A stretch of DNA of 64,000 nucleotides, from the NCBI RefSeq assembly GCF_021233055.1, contig NZ_CP089538.1, positions 4,294,501 to 4,358,500 on the forward strand. Reading direction: 5' to 3'. Shown in pieces: positions 44,371 to 53,232 of this stretch (within the stretch, counting starts at the first letter, position 1; every line of letters starts with the position of its first letter). The notes under the pieces were generated by a model. The model had not been told where the DNA came from, did not search any database, and was given only the letters and a program-made list of their open reading frames with translations. This stretch comes from Spirosoma oryzicola. Lineage in GTDB: Bacteria > Bacteroidota > Bacteroidia > Cytophagales > Spirosomataceae. The position numbers were made by a program, and so were the translations under genes.

Positions 44371-45450
44371 TTACGCCAGACGGTTGATGCAATTCAGATC
44401 TTCGAATGCTACTTTCAGGCGTTGTACCATGCTTTCTTCACCTTTACGAAGCCATACCCGTGGATCGTAGTATTTTTTGTTTGGCGAATCCGCTCCTTCG
44501 GGGTTACCCAGCTGCGATTGCAGATAGCCTTCTTTCGCTTTGTAATACATCAGAATACCTTCCCACATGGCCCACTGCATGTCCGTGTCGATGTTCATTT
44601 TCACGGCTCCGTAGCGGATCGCTTCCCGGATTTCGTCACGGCTCGAACCTGAACCACCGTGGAATACGAAGTTAACAGGCAGTGGTCCGGTGTTGTATTT
44701 CTCCTGGATGTAATTCTGTGAGTTGTTCAGAATAATCGGCGATAACTTCACATTACCGGGTTTGTACACACCGTGTACGTTTCCGAAGGCCGCAGCAATC
44801 GTGAAGTTTGGCGAAATTTTGCTTAGTTCTTCGTAAGCATAAGCGACTTCCGAAGGCTGGGTGTACAGTTTCGAATCGTCAACGTCTGTATTGTCAACGC
44901 CATCTTCTTCACCACCCGTTACGCCCAATTCGATTTCAAGCGTCATACCAATCTTGGCCATCCGCTCGAAGTATTTTGCGCAGATTTCGATGTTCTCTTC
45001 GAGAGGCTCTTCTGATAGGTCGAGCATGTGCGACGAGAAAAGCGGTTTACCTGTCTGGTCAAAGTGTTTTTCGCCAGCCGTGAGCAGACCGTCGATCCAA
45101 GGCAGCAATTTCTTAGCGCAGTGGTCCGTATGCAGGATTACGGGTACACCGTACAGTTCGGCAACGTGGTGCACGTGTAATGCTCCCGAGATAGAGCCTA
45201 CAATAGCAGCCTGTTGTTTGTCGTTGGGCAAGCTTTTTCCAGCGTAGAAGATACCTCCTCCGTTCGAGAACTGGATGATTACCGGCGAGTTAACAGCTTT
45301 GGCCGTTTCTAACACGGCATTGACGGAGTCCGTACCGACAACATTGACAGCCGGAAGGGCGTAATCATTTTCGTTGGCGTGGCGGAAAATTTCGGTGACG
45401 CCTTCTCCGGTTACAACGCCGGGTGCAAAACGTGTGGCTACTTCGCTCAT
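44371..45450 (-). CDS. fbaA: Class II fructose-bisphosphate aldolase
   Basis: 359 residues, the same length as E. coli FbaA. It cleaves fructose 1,6-bisphosphate into dihydroxyacetone phosphate and glyceraldehyde 3-phosphate in glycolysis and runs in reverse in gluconeogenesis. HTDH places D109 and the zinc ligand H110 at the E. coli numbers. The EIELGVTGGEEDGVDN loop, NVHGVYKPG, VFHGGSGSS and the phosphate-binding NIDTDMQWAMWEG segment are all present. It is a single-gene unit with a terminator. No sugar-operon neighbours. Confidence 0.97.
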   Translation of the reverse strand: MSEVATRFAPGVVTGEGVTEIFRHANENDYALPAVNVVGTDSVNAVLETAKAVNSPVIIQFSNGGGIFYAGKSLPNDKQQAAIVGSISGALHVHHVAELYGVPVILHTDHCAKKLLPWIDGLLTAGEKHFDQTGKPLFSSHMLDLSEEPLEENIEICAKYFERMAKIGMTLEIELGVTGGEEDGVDNTDVDDSKLYTQPSEVAYAYEELSKISPNFTIAAAFGNVHGVYKPGNVKLSPIILNNSQNYIQEKYNTGPLPVNFVFHGGSGSSRDEIREAIRYGAVKMNIDTDMQWAMWEGILMYYKAKEGYLQSQLGNPEGADSPNKKYYDPRVWLRKGEESMVQRLKVAFEDLNCINRLA

Positions 45451-45592
45451 AGCTAGGGCTAAATTTTGGATTCGTTCAAGAAATAGTTTACCGAAAGATA
45501 TTCGATTTAACTATTTGATTTCAGGGACAAAATTGCGGATATTCTGTAAATATTGCTACTATTACTTGATCTTACCTGTAATTCATCAATCC

Positions 45593-46240
45593 ATGCCTTT
45601 TCTACTCCTTTTTGCTTTTCTTCTGGCTATTCAAAGTCAATTTGCTCATGGTCAGAAAGTCTATCCTGAATTGCCAGAACAGGACTATACTGTCTACTCC
45701 GCCGTTATCAATGAATACGCAAACTGTGGCGATACCAAATATGCTTCCCGGCAAAATCAGTTGATCTTTGTGAATACCGTTACCGAAGTCAAAACCCGGC
45801 ATGGCTTTAGTTTTGACTTCGTAAACATACCGCAGGAATTAAACGAGTTGCTGCCCGCTCAATCCACCTTTCAGAATGAGCCGGCCTGGAAACAATTTAT
45901 TGCGTCGATTGATACAAGTGCGTTTACTAAGCACACACTTACACGACCCATCAAAGCGCAGTGTCAACAGACCCAACTGTGGACGGATGCGCAGAACGCG
46001 TATTATTTTAGCGAACAAACAGCGCCACAACGAGGCTATGATGCCCTGCAAAAAGACTACGAAAACTTCGGCGCTATCGTTAGTTTCTCCAAAGTTGCTT
46101 ATTCCAATGACCGTTCAAAAGCCGTTTGCTATTACGCCAGCGTACGTGATGGCTTAGCGGGCTCCGGCTATATTCTTTTTCTGGAACGATCAGGTACCTC
46201 CTGGAAAATAGCAGGGCGGGCGATGCTCTGGATAGCCTAG
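45593..46240 (+). CDS. Exported protein of unknown function
   Basis: 215 residues from the ATG at 45593. The longer frame upstream (from 45374) overlaps fbaA on the other strand and is rejected because a signal peptide starts at MPFLLLFAFLLAIQSQFAHGQ. The mature part has no motif I recognise. Visible points are two Cys-containing segments (EYANCGDTKY; IKAQCQQTQLW) and a C-terminal half, SKVAYSNDRSKAVCYYASVRDGLAGSGYILFLERSG, resembling a small beta-sheet domain. Similar reading appears in uncharacterised Bacteroidota periplasmic proteins. It is 61 bp upstream of the next gene. Confidence 0.75.
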   Translation: MPFLLLFAFLLAIQSQFAHGQKVYPELPEQDYTVYSAVINEYANCGDTKYASRQNQLIFVNTVTEVKTRHGFSFDFVNIPQELNELLPAQSTFQNEPAWKQFIASIDTSAFTKHTLTRPIKAQCQQTQLWTDAQNAYYFSEQTAPQRGYDALQKDYENFGAIVSFSKVAYSNDRSKAVCYYASVRDGLAGSGYILFLERSGTSWKIAGRAMLWIA

Positions 46241-46301
46241 CTTGTTTTTCGAATGCGTTTTCTACCAACTTTGACGTACTAAACTAAGTCCTGAAACCAT
46301 C

Positions 46302-47108
46302 TTGAAAACCTTATTTTTTTGCCCCTTGTGGGGAATGGAAAGTTTATCGTATCCCGAAGCCGCCCGTCGTGTAAAAGCCGCCGGTTATGACGGCATGGAA
46401 ATTTCGGCGGGGCCTGACAAGCGCAAAGAAGCGGTTCAGGTAACGCACGATCATGGTCTCGAACTTGTACTGATGGCGTTCGGTGGGGGCAGCAACTTCC
46501 CTGAACACAAAAAGAAATACCGCGACGACCTTCTGGACATTGCTTCGCATAAGCCGCTCTTTATAAACGCACACACGGGTCATGACTACTTTACGTTCGA
46601 GCAAAATGCGGAGTTGATCCAAGTAGCAACCGAGGTGCAGAAACAAACCGGCATTCGTATTTTGCACGAAACCCACCGGGGACGGTTCTCGTACAGCGCT
46701 CCGGCCATTCAGTACTACCTGCTCAAAATTCCGGAACTGCGTCTGACCGCCGATTATTCACACTGGGTCAACGTAGCCGAGTCGTATTTAGGCGATCAGG
46801 CCGACAACGTGAATCGCGCCATTGCGGTCAGTGATCACATCCACTGCCGGGTTGGTCATCCCGAAGGGCCGCAGGTCAACGATCCCCGAGCCCCCGAATG
46901 GAAGGACGCCCTCGAAAGCCACGCGAAGTGGTGGGATGCGATTCGAGACCGCTTACAGAAAGCCAATACCCCCACCCTAACCGTCACCTGCGAATTTGGA
47001 CCAGCCGGTTATCTGCCAACCCTGCCGTACACCCAGCAGCCGATTGCTAGCCAGTGGGACATTAACGTGTTTATGAAAGATTTTTTGAAAAAACGGTGGC
47101 AAGTCTAG
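46302..47108 (+). CDS. Sugar phosphate isomerase/epimerase-type TIM-barrel protein
   Basis: 268 residues from a TTG start at 46302. No ATG or GTG occurs between the upstream stop (46272) and this TTG, and KTLFFCPLWGM is the first barrel strand, so the unusual start is needed. AP-endonuclease-2-like fold: AGYDGMEISAG, LELVLMAFGG, FINAHTGHDYF, RILHETHRGRFSY (metal-ligand Glu and His), LRLTADYSHWV (Asp, His), DHIHCRVGHPEGPQ (His), TVTCEFGPAGY (Glu). These match a divalent-metal site of the xylose isomerase-like family. The substrate is unknown; it could act on a keto or inositol-type sugar. Confidence 0.85.
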   Translation: MKTLFFCPLWGMESLSYPEAARRVKAAGYDGMEISAGPDKRKEAVQVTHDHGLELVLMAFGGGSNFPEHKKKYRDDLLDIASHKPLFINAHTGHDYFTFEQNAELIQVATEVQKQTGIRILHETHRGRFSYSAPAIQYYLLKIPELRLTADYSHWVNVAESYLGDQADNVNRAIAVSDHIHCRVGHPEGPQVNDPRAPEWKDALESHAKWWDAIRDRLQKANTPTLTVTCEFGPAGYLPTLPYTQQPIASQWDINVFMKDFLKKRWQV

Positions 47109-47206
47109 CCGTTTTCTGGTTCTCCATATACGTAGAGTTCGGCCAATGCAATAAGATTTCGCCGGGATCTGTGTAATTGGAAAACGTACTTCGTAAATTC
47201 GGCTAT

Positions 47207-48769
47207 ATGACTCGACTTTTTATCATATGCTTTCTGCTTCTGGCCGTTATCCAGCGTCCGGCAAAGGCTCAATTGGCCCAGTCACTCCGAATTGAGATCC
47301 CGTCGGACCCCAACGAGTCAGAATCCTTTGACGTAACTCCGCTGGCCGAACGAGGGGTACTGATGACTATCCAGTCGGGCGGTTATTACGACAATGCCCC
47401 AATCCTGTTCAATTTCCAACGCTACAACAACGATCTCAAACAAATCTGGCGCACCGAGTTCAAACAAGACATCAAATTCCGATCTGTTCTTTCCTATAAC
47501 AACGATCAGTACGTTTATTATCTTTTCCGGGAGTATGATACCGATAAGTTTCAGTTTCTGCGGCTACACCTTGACGATGGCGTTATTGAAACATTTGACG
47601 GCATCTTGCTCGATCAATTTGACATTCGACAGTTCAAAGTAATGGGTGGGCAGGCTTACGTCGGAGGCTATCACCACAGTCGCCCGGTCGTGATGTCGTT
47701 TTCTTTCTTCGACCACTCAACGAAGGTGCTGCCCGGCATGTACGTCAACCACATGGAAATCAGCAGCCTCGAAATTGACGAAGCGCGGCAGGAAGTTAAC
47801 GTACTGGTTCACTCGACAAAGCGGCATTGCCGGTTCTCAATCCGGACGTACGCGTATGATAGTAAGCTGGTAAGAACAATTGATTTTGATAAAGCAAAAT
47901 ACACCCTGATCTCCGGCAAACTCTTACCGGTCAGTCAGAATGAATCGGTACTCGTCGGTAATTATTCAACCGACTGTACGCCTTATTCGCAAGGGATTTA
48001 CGTAACGCGCATCCATCACGGCGATCAGGTCGATGCATCAACCGAAGCGGTAAATAACACGCAATACATTGAATTTTCGCAGCTTCAGAATTTCTTTAAT
48101 TATATGAAACCCCACCGGCAACAGAAACTGCTGGCACGGGCCATGAAAAAGAAAGAAGAAGGCAAAGATTATAAGTTTCGGTATCGGCTGCTTGTACACG
48201 ATCTTCAACCCACGCCCGATGGGTTAACATTGGTTGCCGAAGTGTATTACCCGCAGTATCGGGGCAATACGTTGGCGTACAGCGGTTATCTGCGCGGAGC
48301 TGATCGCTACGAAGGTTACCGGTACACCCACGCTTTCATTTGTGGGTTCGATCTTCAGGGAAAACTGCTTTGGGACAACTGTCTTCCGATCAAAGAATTG
48401 CTTAGCCCGGAGTTAACCGAAATGGTTCAAGTATCGCACCAGGGCGACCGAATGGTGCTTGCCTACCCCAACGACGGCGAAATTACAACGGAGGTCATTC
48501 AGGGGAATAAGGTTCTGAAAGAAACAGAAAAGTTTAAGCTTCAAACCAACACGGAAGACGAGAAGGTGACGTATTCAACGCAGGAAAATCTGATGGCCTG
48601 GTACGACCGGCATTTTCTCGCCTATGGCTTCCAGAAAATTGCGCCTTCGAAGAATTACGCCAGTCAACGAGAAGTCTTCTACCTTAATAAACTTACCTAT
48701 ACCCCAGAACCTGTCGACACAAAATCAGCCAACGCAGCTAGCCGAAGAAACGGCGGATCAGAACGATAA
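47207..48769 (+). CDS. Exported protein of unknown function, probably beta-propeller-like
   Basis: 520 residues from the ATG at 47207, which begins the signal peptide (MTRLFIICFLLLAVIQRPAKAQ). The mature part is rich in short beta strands with aromatic and Asp residues (VLMTIQSGGYYDN, YVYYLFREYDTDKFQFLRLHL, QAYVGGYHHSRPVVMSF). A basic helix (KPHRQQKLLARAMKKKEEGK, about 310-330) interrupts it. I recognise no family. The 3' end overlaps the convergent DUF2905 gene by 32 bp. It may be periplasmic. Confidence 0.78.
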   Translation: MTRLFIICFLLLAVIQRPAKAQLAQSLRIEIPSDPNESESFDVTPLAERGVLMTIQSGGYYDNAPILFNFQRYNNDLKQIWRTEFKQDIKFRSVLSYNNDQYVYYLFREYDTDKFQFLRLHLDDGVIETFDGILLDQFDIRQFKVMGGQAYVGGYHHSRPVVMSFSFFDHSTKVLPGMYVNHMEISSLEIDEARQEVNVLVHSTKRHCRFSIRTYAYDSKLVRTIDFDKAKYTLISGKLLPVSQNESVLVGNYSTDCTPYSQGIYVTRIHHGDQVDASTEAVNNTQYIEFSQLQNFFNYMKPHRQQKLLARAMKKKEEGKDYKFRYRLLVHDLQPTPDGLTLVAEVYYPQYRGNTLAYSGYLRGADRYEGYRYTHAFICGFDLQGKLLWDNCLPIKELLSPELTEMVQVSHQGDRMVLAYPNDGEITTEVIQGNKVLKETEKFKLQTNTEDEKVTYSTQENLMAWYDRHFLAYGFQKIAPSKNYASQREVFYLNKLTYTPEPVDTKSANAASRRNGGSER

Positions 48770-48968
48770 CCAGGTTCAAGACAATACTAACAACGATACA
48801 AGTCACGATAGGAAAGTAAAACCCTCCACCGTCTTTCCCCTCAATTCGGATGTCGCCGGGTAGGCGGCCTAACCAGTTCAGTTTGTCGCCCAAAAAGTAA
48901 AAGACAATCCCAATGACCATCAGTACCGCCCCAATGGCGATGATGTATTTAGCGATACCTACGTTCAT
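48738..48968 (-). CDS. DUF2905 family small membrane protein
   Basis: 76 residues with two membrane helices (about 5-27 and 51-71) joined by a short loop, KLNWLGRLPGDIRIEGKDGGGFYFPI, which is the DUF2905 signature (GRLPGDI). Function unknown. It overlaps the end of the convergent gene by 32 bp. Confidence 0.85.
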   Translation of the reverse strand: MNVGIAKYIIAIGAVLMVIGIVFYFLGDKLNWLGRLPGDIRIEGKDGGGFYFPIVTCIVVSIVLNLVIVLIRRFFG

Positions 48969-49137
48969 GCGGTCTATTCTAACGAGTTTGAAACACTAAC
49001 AGTCAGCGATGGGCAAATGATTTCGGCGCTTAATTGCCAATGTTATTAATACATCAGGAGTTTGAACTTTTTTATTCGACCAGCGTGTTATCAAGACGTA
49101 AACATTCTGAAATAAGTCCAATCATTTTAAGCCAAAT

Positions 49138-49168
49138 TTGCTTTTTTCCGGATTATTTCTTAGTTTTG
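49138..49168 (+). promoter_or_regulatory. Bacteroidota housekeeping promoter for the DEAD-box helicase gene
   Basis: TTG (49138-49140), 20 nt, TAGTTTTG (49161-49168). The predicted start is near 49175, about 320 nt before the start codon. Confidence 0.65.
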
Positions 49169-49174
49169 CACTAG

Positions 49175-49498
49175 ATTTTTACAAGCGACATCCGTCGTTT
49201 CTCTGTTTCTCTCCTTTTTTATACGCTGAGCTAGGTCTGACAGAGTCCGGTATGGATGTACAGGATGGGTTTCTGTGTGGATTCTCTTGCGCGTGGGCTA
49301 ATCGTCTAATTGTTCGGGTCAGTAGCTGACTTATTGTCGTCCTCCTTTGCTAGGGTGAGACCAGGCCGCAGAAGCGGTTTGTGGTCCTTGTTGGGTCGTT
49401 TGGGCAATCGTTCGTTGGGCAATTCTTGCAGTATCGCGCCGTTTATGGCCACTAACTCGTCTTCGCTTGGATGATTATGACAATCTTTTTCCAAGTTA
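49175..49498 (+). promoter_or_regulatory. Long, partly structured 5' leader of the DEAD-box helicase gene
   Basis: About 320 nt with no convincing protein gene. A clear two-part hairpin lies at 49359-49386 (GACCA/TGGTC outer stem, CCGC-AGAA-GCGG inner stem), and TTGGGCAAT occurs twice near 49404-49430. Long leaders that fold differently in the cold are known for cold-shock DEAD-box genes in other bacteria. A comparable role here is inference. Confidence 0.45.
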
Positions 49499-51541
49499 AT
49501 GAACACGACAAACACAAACATTGACGGTCAGGACGAAAACCTGATCGTAGATCAACAAACAACCGACGTTGCACAAAACGACGCAAACGACGTAGAAACG
49601 CCGGTTTCGAACACGGAGGTTCAGCAGGCTGTCGCCGAAGTAGTTTCTGTAGAAGACGCTCCTGTAGATAGCGCTCCTAAAGCCGATCCGAACAAGCCTT
49701 TGTTCTCTAGTCTGGACATTTCCGATGAACTGTTACAGGCGGTTACCGATATGGGTTTCACTAGCCCATCGCCCATTCAGGCCGAAGCGATTCCACCGAT
49801 TCTTGCTGGACGTGACGTTATTGGACAGGCACAGACGGGTACGGGTAAAACAGCCGCTTTTGGTATTCCGGCTCTTGAATTGATTGATGTTCAGGACCGT
49901 TCGGTCCAGACACTGATCCTTTGCCCAACGCGTGAGCTGGCTTTACAGGTTGCCGATGAGATCAAAAAATTGGCAAAATACAAGCGTGGTGTTCGCGTTG
50001 AAGCGATTTACGGTGGTGATTCCATCGAGCGGCAGATTCGTTCGTTAAAGAGTGGTGTTCATATCGTGATCGGTACACCAGGCCGGGTTATGGACCACAT
50101 GGAACGGAATACCCTCAAGCTCGACCACGTTAAGATGATGATTCTTGACGAAGCGGACGAAATGCTGGATATGGGCTTCCGGGAAGATATCGAGAGCATT
50201 CTGGACGAAATGCCCGAAGAGCGTCAGACGATCCTGTTCTCGGCTACGATGTCGAAGCCGATCATGCAGATCACGCAGAAATTCCAGAAAGATCCGGTGC
50301 TGGTGAAAGTTGTCAAGAAAGAATTGACAAACACCAACATCGAACAGGTTTATTTCGAAGTAAAACCAAAGGCGAAAGTTGAGGTTATGTGCCGTCTGAT
50401 CGACATGTACGACCTGAAACTGCTGCTGGTTTTCTGTAATACGAAGCGGAAAGTCGACGAGATCGTTGAAGACCTGCAAATTCGGGGCTATCAGGCCGAA
50501 GGGTTGCACGGTGATCTGCGTCAGGCACAACGCAACAATGTGATGAGCAAATTCCGGTCGGGTACAACCAGCATCCTGGTTGCTACGGACGTGGCTGCTC
50601 GTGGTATCGACGTTGACGATGTAGACGCGGTGATCAACTTTGACATTCCGCTCGACGAAGAATATTACGTACACCGCATTGGCCGGACGGGCCGCGCGGG
50701 CAAATCGGGCCGGGCGTTCTCGCTGGTTGGCCGGGACGAAAAATACCGTTTCCGCGAAATCCAGTCGTACACCAAAGTACGCGTTGAAAAAGGCGTAATT
50801 CCTTCTTTTGAAGATATCGTTGGTGTCCGCAAAGCCCGGTTCATCGAACAAATCCGGCAGACCGTTGCAGACAGTCAGGATCTCGACCTGTACACGGACA
50901 TGCTTACCCAACTGCAACACGCGGGCTTCTCGACCGAGCAGATCGTAGCCGCCCTAGTGAAACGCAGCATGGGTCTGGAGAAAAACGAATTTGCCGATCA
51001 GAACCTTGGTCTGGAAGATGACCGTCGTCGGGAACGCAATGAAGGTCGTGATCGCTATGCTGATCGGGGCCGTGGTGACCGGGGCGAAAGCCGCTTTGGC
51101 GATCGTCGGGGTCGTAGCGAAGGAGCGGGTAGCCGCTTTGGTGATCGGGATCGCAATGACCGGGGTGGCTCACGCTTCGGTGATCGGGATCGTAATGATC
51201 GGGGTGGTTCTCGCTTCGGTGATCGCAACGAAGGTCCACGTGATGGAGGTGGCCGCCGTGGTTATTTCGACCGCGACGATCAACGTGCTCCCCGCGAACG
51301 CGATGCGAACATGACTCGTCTGATGGTAAGCATCGGTCGTAAAGATTACGTCCGTCCGGGCGACATCGTTGGTGCCATTGCTGGTGAAGCTAATATTCCC
51401 GGCAACACAATCGGCAGCATCGATATTTTCGACAAGCACACCTACGTTGACGTTCCGAAAGAAGTTGCCAACCGCGTTCTTGACGTGATGGAAGGCAATA
51501 CAATTAAAGGACGCCGGGTGAACATTGAGATTGCTCGGTAG
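49499..51541 (+). CDS. DEAD-box ATP-dependent RNA helicase (DeaD/CsdA-like)
   Basis: 680 residues. A disordered acidic N-terminal extension (1-65) precedes the helicase core (about 70-440), with AQTGTGKT (motif I), PTRELA, TPGR, DEADEMLDMGF (motif II), SAT and HRIGRTGRAG (motif VI). An Arg/Asp/Gly-rich repeat region (about 505-590) holds three or four near-identical DRGGSRFGDR units. The DbpA-type RNA-binding domain comes last (about 603-680: TRLMVSIGRKDYVRPGDIVGAI to the end). Such helicases unwind RNA duplexes during ribosome assembly and cold growth. The placement of the RGG-like repeats between the core and the DbpA domain is unusual. It has its own promoter and terminator. Confidence 0.95.
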   Translation: MNTTNTNIDGQDENLIVDQQTTDVAQNDANDVETPVSNTEVQQAVAEVVSVEDAPVDSAPKADPNKPLFSSLDISDELLQAVTDMGFTSPSPIQAEAIPPILAGRDVIGQAQTGTGKTAAFGIPALELIDVQDRSVQTLILCPTRELALQVADEIKKLAKYKRGVRVEAIYGGDSIERQIRSLKSGVHIVIGTPGRVMDHMERNTLKLDHVKMMILDEADEMLDMGFREDIESILDEMPEERQTILFSATMSKPIMQITQKFQKDPVLVKVVKKELTNTNIEQVYFEVKPKAKVEVMCRLIDMYDLKLLLVFCNTKRKVDEIVEDLQIRGYQAEGLHGDLRQAQRNNVMSKFRSGTTSILVATDVAARGIDVDDVDAVINFDIPLDEEYYVHRIGRTGRAGKSGRAFSLVGRDEKYRFREIQSYTKVRVEKGVIPSFEDIVGVRKARFIEQIRQTVADSQDLDLYTDMLTQLQHAGFSTEQIVAALVKRSMGLEKNEFADQNLGLEDDRRRERNEGRDRYADRGRGDRGESRFGDRRGRSEGAGSRFGDRDRNDRGGSRFGDRDRNDRGGSRFGDRNEGPRDGGGRRGYFDRDDQRAPRERDANMTRLMVSIGRKDYVRPGDIVGAIAGEANIPGNTIGSIDIFDKHTYVDVPKEVANRVLDVMEGNTIKGRRVNIEIAR

Positions 51542-51562
51542 TTTTAAACCATAGAAGTACGC

Positions 51563-51591
51563 AAAAAGCCACCCGAGAAAGGTGGCTTTTT
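51563..51591. terminator. Bidirectional terminator after the DEAD-box helicase gene
   Basis: AAAAAGCCACC (51563-51573) with GGTGGCTTTTT (51581-51591), loop CGAGAAA. Confidence 0.93.
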
Positions 51592-51599
51592 GTTTTTAA

Positions 51600-52685
51600 C
51601 TAATCTTCGCTTCGGACGGAGAAAAGGCGCTTAAGCCAGCTTTTCTTTTCGTCGTCGTCTTCTTTTCGTTCCTGTTCAGTCAGGTCATACTTCGCCAGCG
51701 ACCTTAGATCGGGTTGCCCGGCATCGACCCAGCAGGTATACCAAAAATCGCCGACCATTTTGACCGACGCGCGCATCTGTCGCTCAATCTGCCCACTAAG
51801 CCGCTCGTGATACTGTTGCGAAAAAGCAGACGAATAAACTTTGGTAGTAACCCCGTTACGCTCTTCAAAACCAAATTTGCGGCTTTCGCTAACCTCGGTC
51901 GTTAGTTGCTCTTCAAAGCGCAACACCGAATCCAGCGCAGCATTAGCGTTAAACACAGCTCGCCAGGCCGCTTTCTGAGGAGAATAGACATACTCGGCCT
52001 GCCCGGTCAGAAAATCGTACTCAGCACTGAACAGTTCGGGCAAACGCGACTCCCAAAAGCCGTGGATACCCTGTTGATTCGTTAATTGTCCATTGTAATT
52101 TCGGGTTGTGTGTAATGGCACATTAGCATCAGCAATGTAATGGCCAAGATCGGCGGCTACGCGTAGAATCCGTCGGATATTTCGTTGTTTAAACGCTTCT
52201 GTTAGGTGATACTTGGTCAATTGGATCTGCCAGGGTACCAGACCATGCAACGCCAGCGAGTCCTCCCCGTAACGTTCGGTGGCTTGTTTATAGAATCGAG
52301 GCAGCGTGGTAGACGATGTATCCGGGTAAGCATCCAGATCTATGAAATGCCTTGGAGCCTCCCCTACCACCGCATAACGCCGTTTGTCAGGATTAACAGC
52401 ATTATCCGTTAAAAACTGAATGTGCTTTTTAAAGAACGGCATCATCTCGGCGGGCAGTGTAAAAACGGCTAGCCGGTTAATCTGCTGATGCGCATAAAAC
52501 CCCCATACCGGTCCCCGATCTTCTACCCAAAGGTGATTAGTACTTTTCCTTGATTCGTTCGAATGAGTGGGAGCAAGTTCGCGTATCTTTTCTGTCTGAG
52601 CAGCATAGCCGTTAGAAAGGCTTTTATAAAAAAGAACAGAAAAATAAGTCAACCAAATAAAACGACTGTATATTTGATAAAGCAT
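51600..52685 (-). CDS. Zinc-dependent phospholipase C / S1-P1 nuclease-like protein
   Basis: 361 residues. The N-terminus looks like a signal or anchor (about 1-28). The mature part has an N-terminal WGFYAHQQINR with Trp and His as in zinc-dependent phospholipase C and S1/P1 nucleases. PRHFIDLDAY, DLGHYIADANVPLHTTRNY and QGIHGFWESR supply further Asp and His ligands for a trinuclear zinc site. A charged Lys/Glu tail ends the protein. It could cleave phospholipids or nucleic acid 3' ends outside the cytoplasm; which one cannot be decided by eye. It stands alone. Confidence 0.8.
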   Translation of the reverse strand: MLYQIYSRFIWLTYFSVLFYKSLSNGYAAQTEKIRELAPTHSNESRKSTNHLWVEDRGPVWGFYAHQQINRLAVFTLPAEMMPFFKKHIQFLTDNAVNPDKRRYAVVGEAPRHFIDLDAYPDTSSTTLPRFYKQATERYGEDSLALHGLVPWQIQLTKYHLTEAFKQRNIRRILRVAADLGHYIADANVPLHTTRNYNGQLTNQQGIHGFWESRLPELFSAEYDFLTGQAEYVYSPQKAAWRAVFNANAALDSVLRFEEQLTTEVSESRKFGFEERNGVTTKVYSSAFSQQYHERLSGQIERQMRASVKMVGDFWYTCWVDAGQPDLRSLAKYDLTEQERKEDDDEKKSWLKRLFSVRSED

Positions 52686-52776
52686 GGTACTTTACAGTTA
52701 AAATATTTAACTATTCATAACAATCTCCATGCCAAAGCAAATAAAATTCTAAAAATTACATAAATTACAACTGATC

Positions 52777-53172
52777 ATGAATGCCAAATCCCGGGGCTAT
52801 GCCATTATTGTTGTGCTGATGTGTGCTTTCGCTTTGACAATCTACGGTGCCTATTCACCCGCAAGAAAAGCGCAGAAACAGCAGATCGTCTGCATAAAAT
52901 TTAAAAAAGGGGTCGAAACCGCAGCTGTTGAACAGCATATGCACAGTTTTGCGGCCCTAAAGCACGAAATTCCACAGATCGTCAATTACACATCAGGTAA
53001 GACGATTTTGCCCAATCAGGCCGTTGCCGACTACGATGTTGTGCATTATCTGACCTTTCAGAGTGAAGCCGACATTCGTGCATTTGAGCAAAGTAGCGCT
53101 TACAAACAGTTTGTTGCGCAGAGCCAGGCCATTTGGGATAAAACCTTGATCGTCAACGCTGATATTCGGTAG
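52777..53172 (+). CDS. Membrane-anchored Dabb (stress-responsive A/B barrel) domain protein
   Basis: 131 residues: an N-terminal membrane segment or signal (about 8-27) then a Dabb ferredoxin-like fold with the starting IVCIKFKKGVE, HSFAALKHEIPQIVNYTSG and the DVVHYLTFQSEADIRAFEQSSAYKQFV core. Dabb proteins form dimeric alpha/beta barrels; some are enzymes in polyketide or hydrocarbon pathways, most are uncharacterised. It lies 107 bp upstream of rpsT, and its 3' region holds the nested palindrome. Confidence 0.85.
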   Translation: MNAKSRGYAIIVVLMCAFALTIYGAYSPARKAQKQQIVCIKFKKGVETAAVEQHMHSFAALKHEIPQIVNYTSGKTILPNQAVADYDVVHYLTFQSEADIRAFEQSSAYKQFVAQSQAIWDKTLIVNADIR

Positions 53173-53190
53173 TTGTTGAGCAAAACTTAG

Positions 53191-53232
53191 GGAATTTTGG
53201 CGGGAATTATTGATAATTCCAATCAAAATTCC
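53191..53232. repeat. 42-bp nested palindrome covering the rpsT promoter spacer
   Basis: The outer arms GGAATTTTG (53191-53199) and CAAAATTCC (53224-53232) and the inner arms GGAATTAT (53203-53210) and ATAATTCC (53213-53220) share one dyad centre at TG 53211-53212. Each pair is separated by 3 nt, so the arrangement is symmetric over all 42 bp. It overlaps the -33 box and abuts the -7 box of rpsT. It could be an operator, or the terminator of the Dabb gene, since TATTTTTG follows. Confidence 0.75.

Noticed and set aside
45374..45592. Upstream extension of the exported protein at 45593
   Set aside because: It overlaps fbaA antisense and places 73 residues before a clear signal peptide.
49138..49329. 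63-codon open frame in the DEAD-box leader
   Set aside because: It begins at the promoter -33 box, so it cannot be translated from that transcript, and the sequence has no domain features.
50045..50920. 291-codon minus-strand frame within the DEAD-box gene
   Set aside because: It is antisense to the conserved helicase motifs, a common artefact of codon use.
51060..51240. Tandem DNA repeats in the DEAD-box gene as a CRISPR-like array
   Set aside because: The repeats stay in frame and encode the Arg/Gly/Asp-rich linker; there are no unique spacers.
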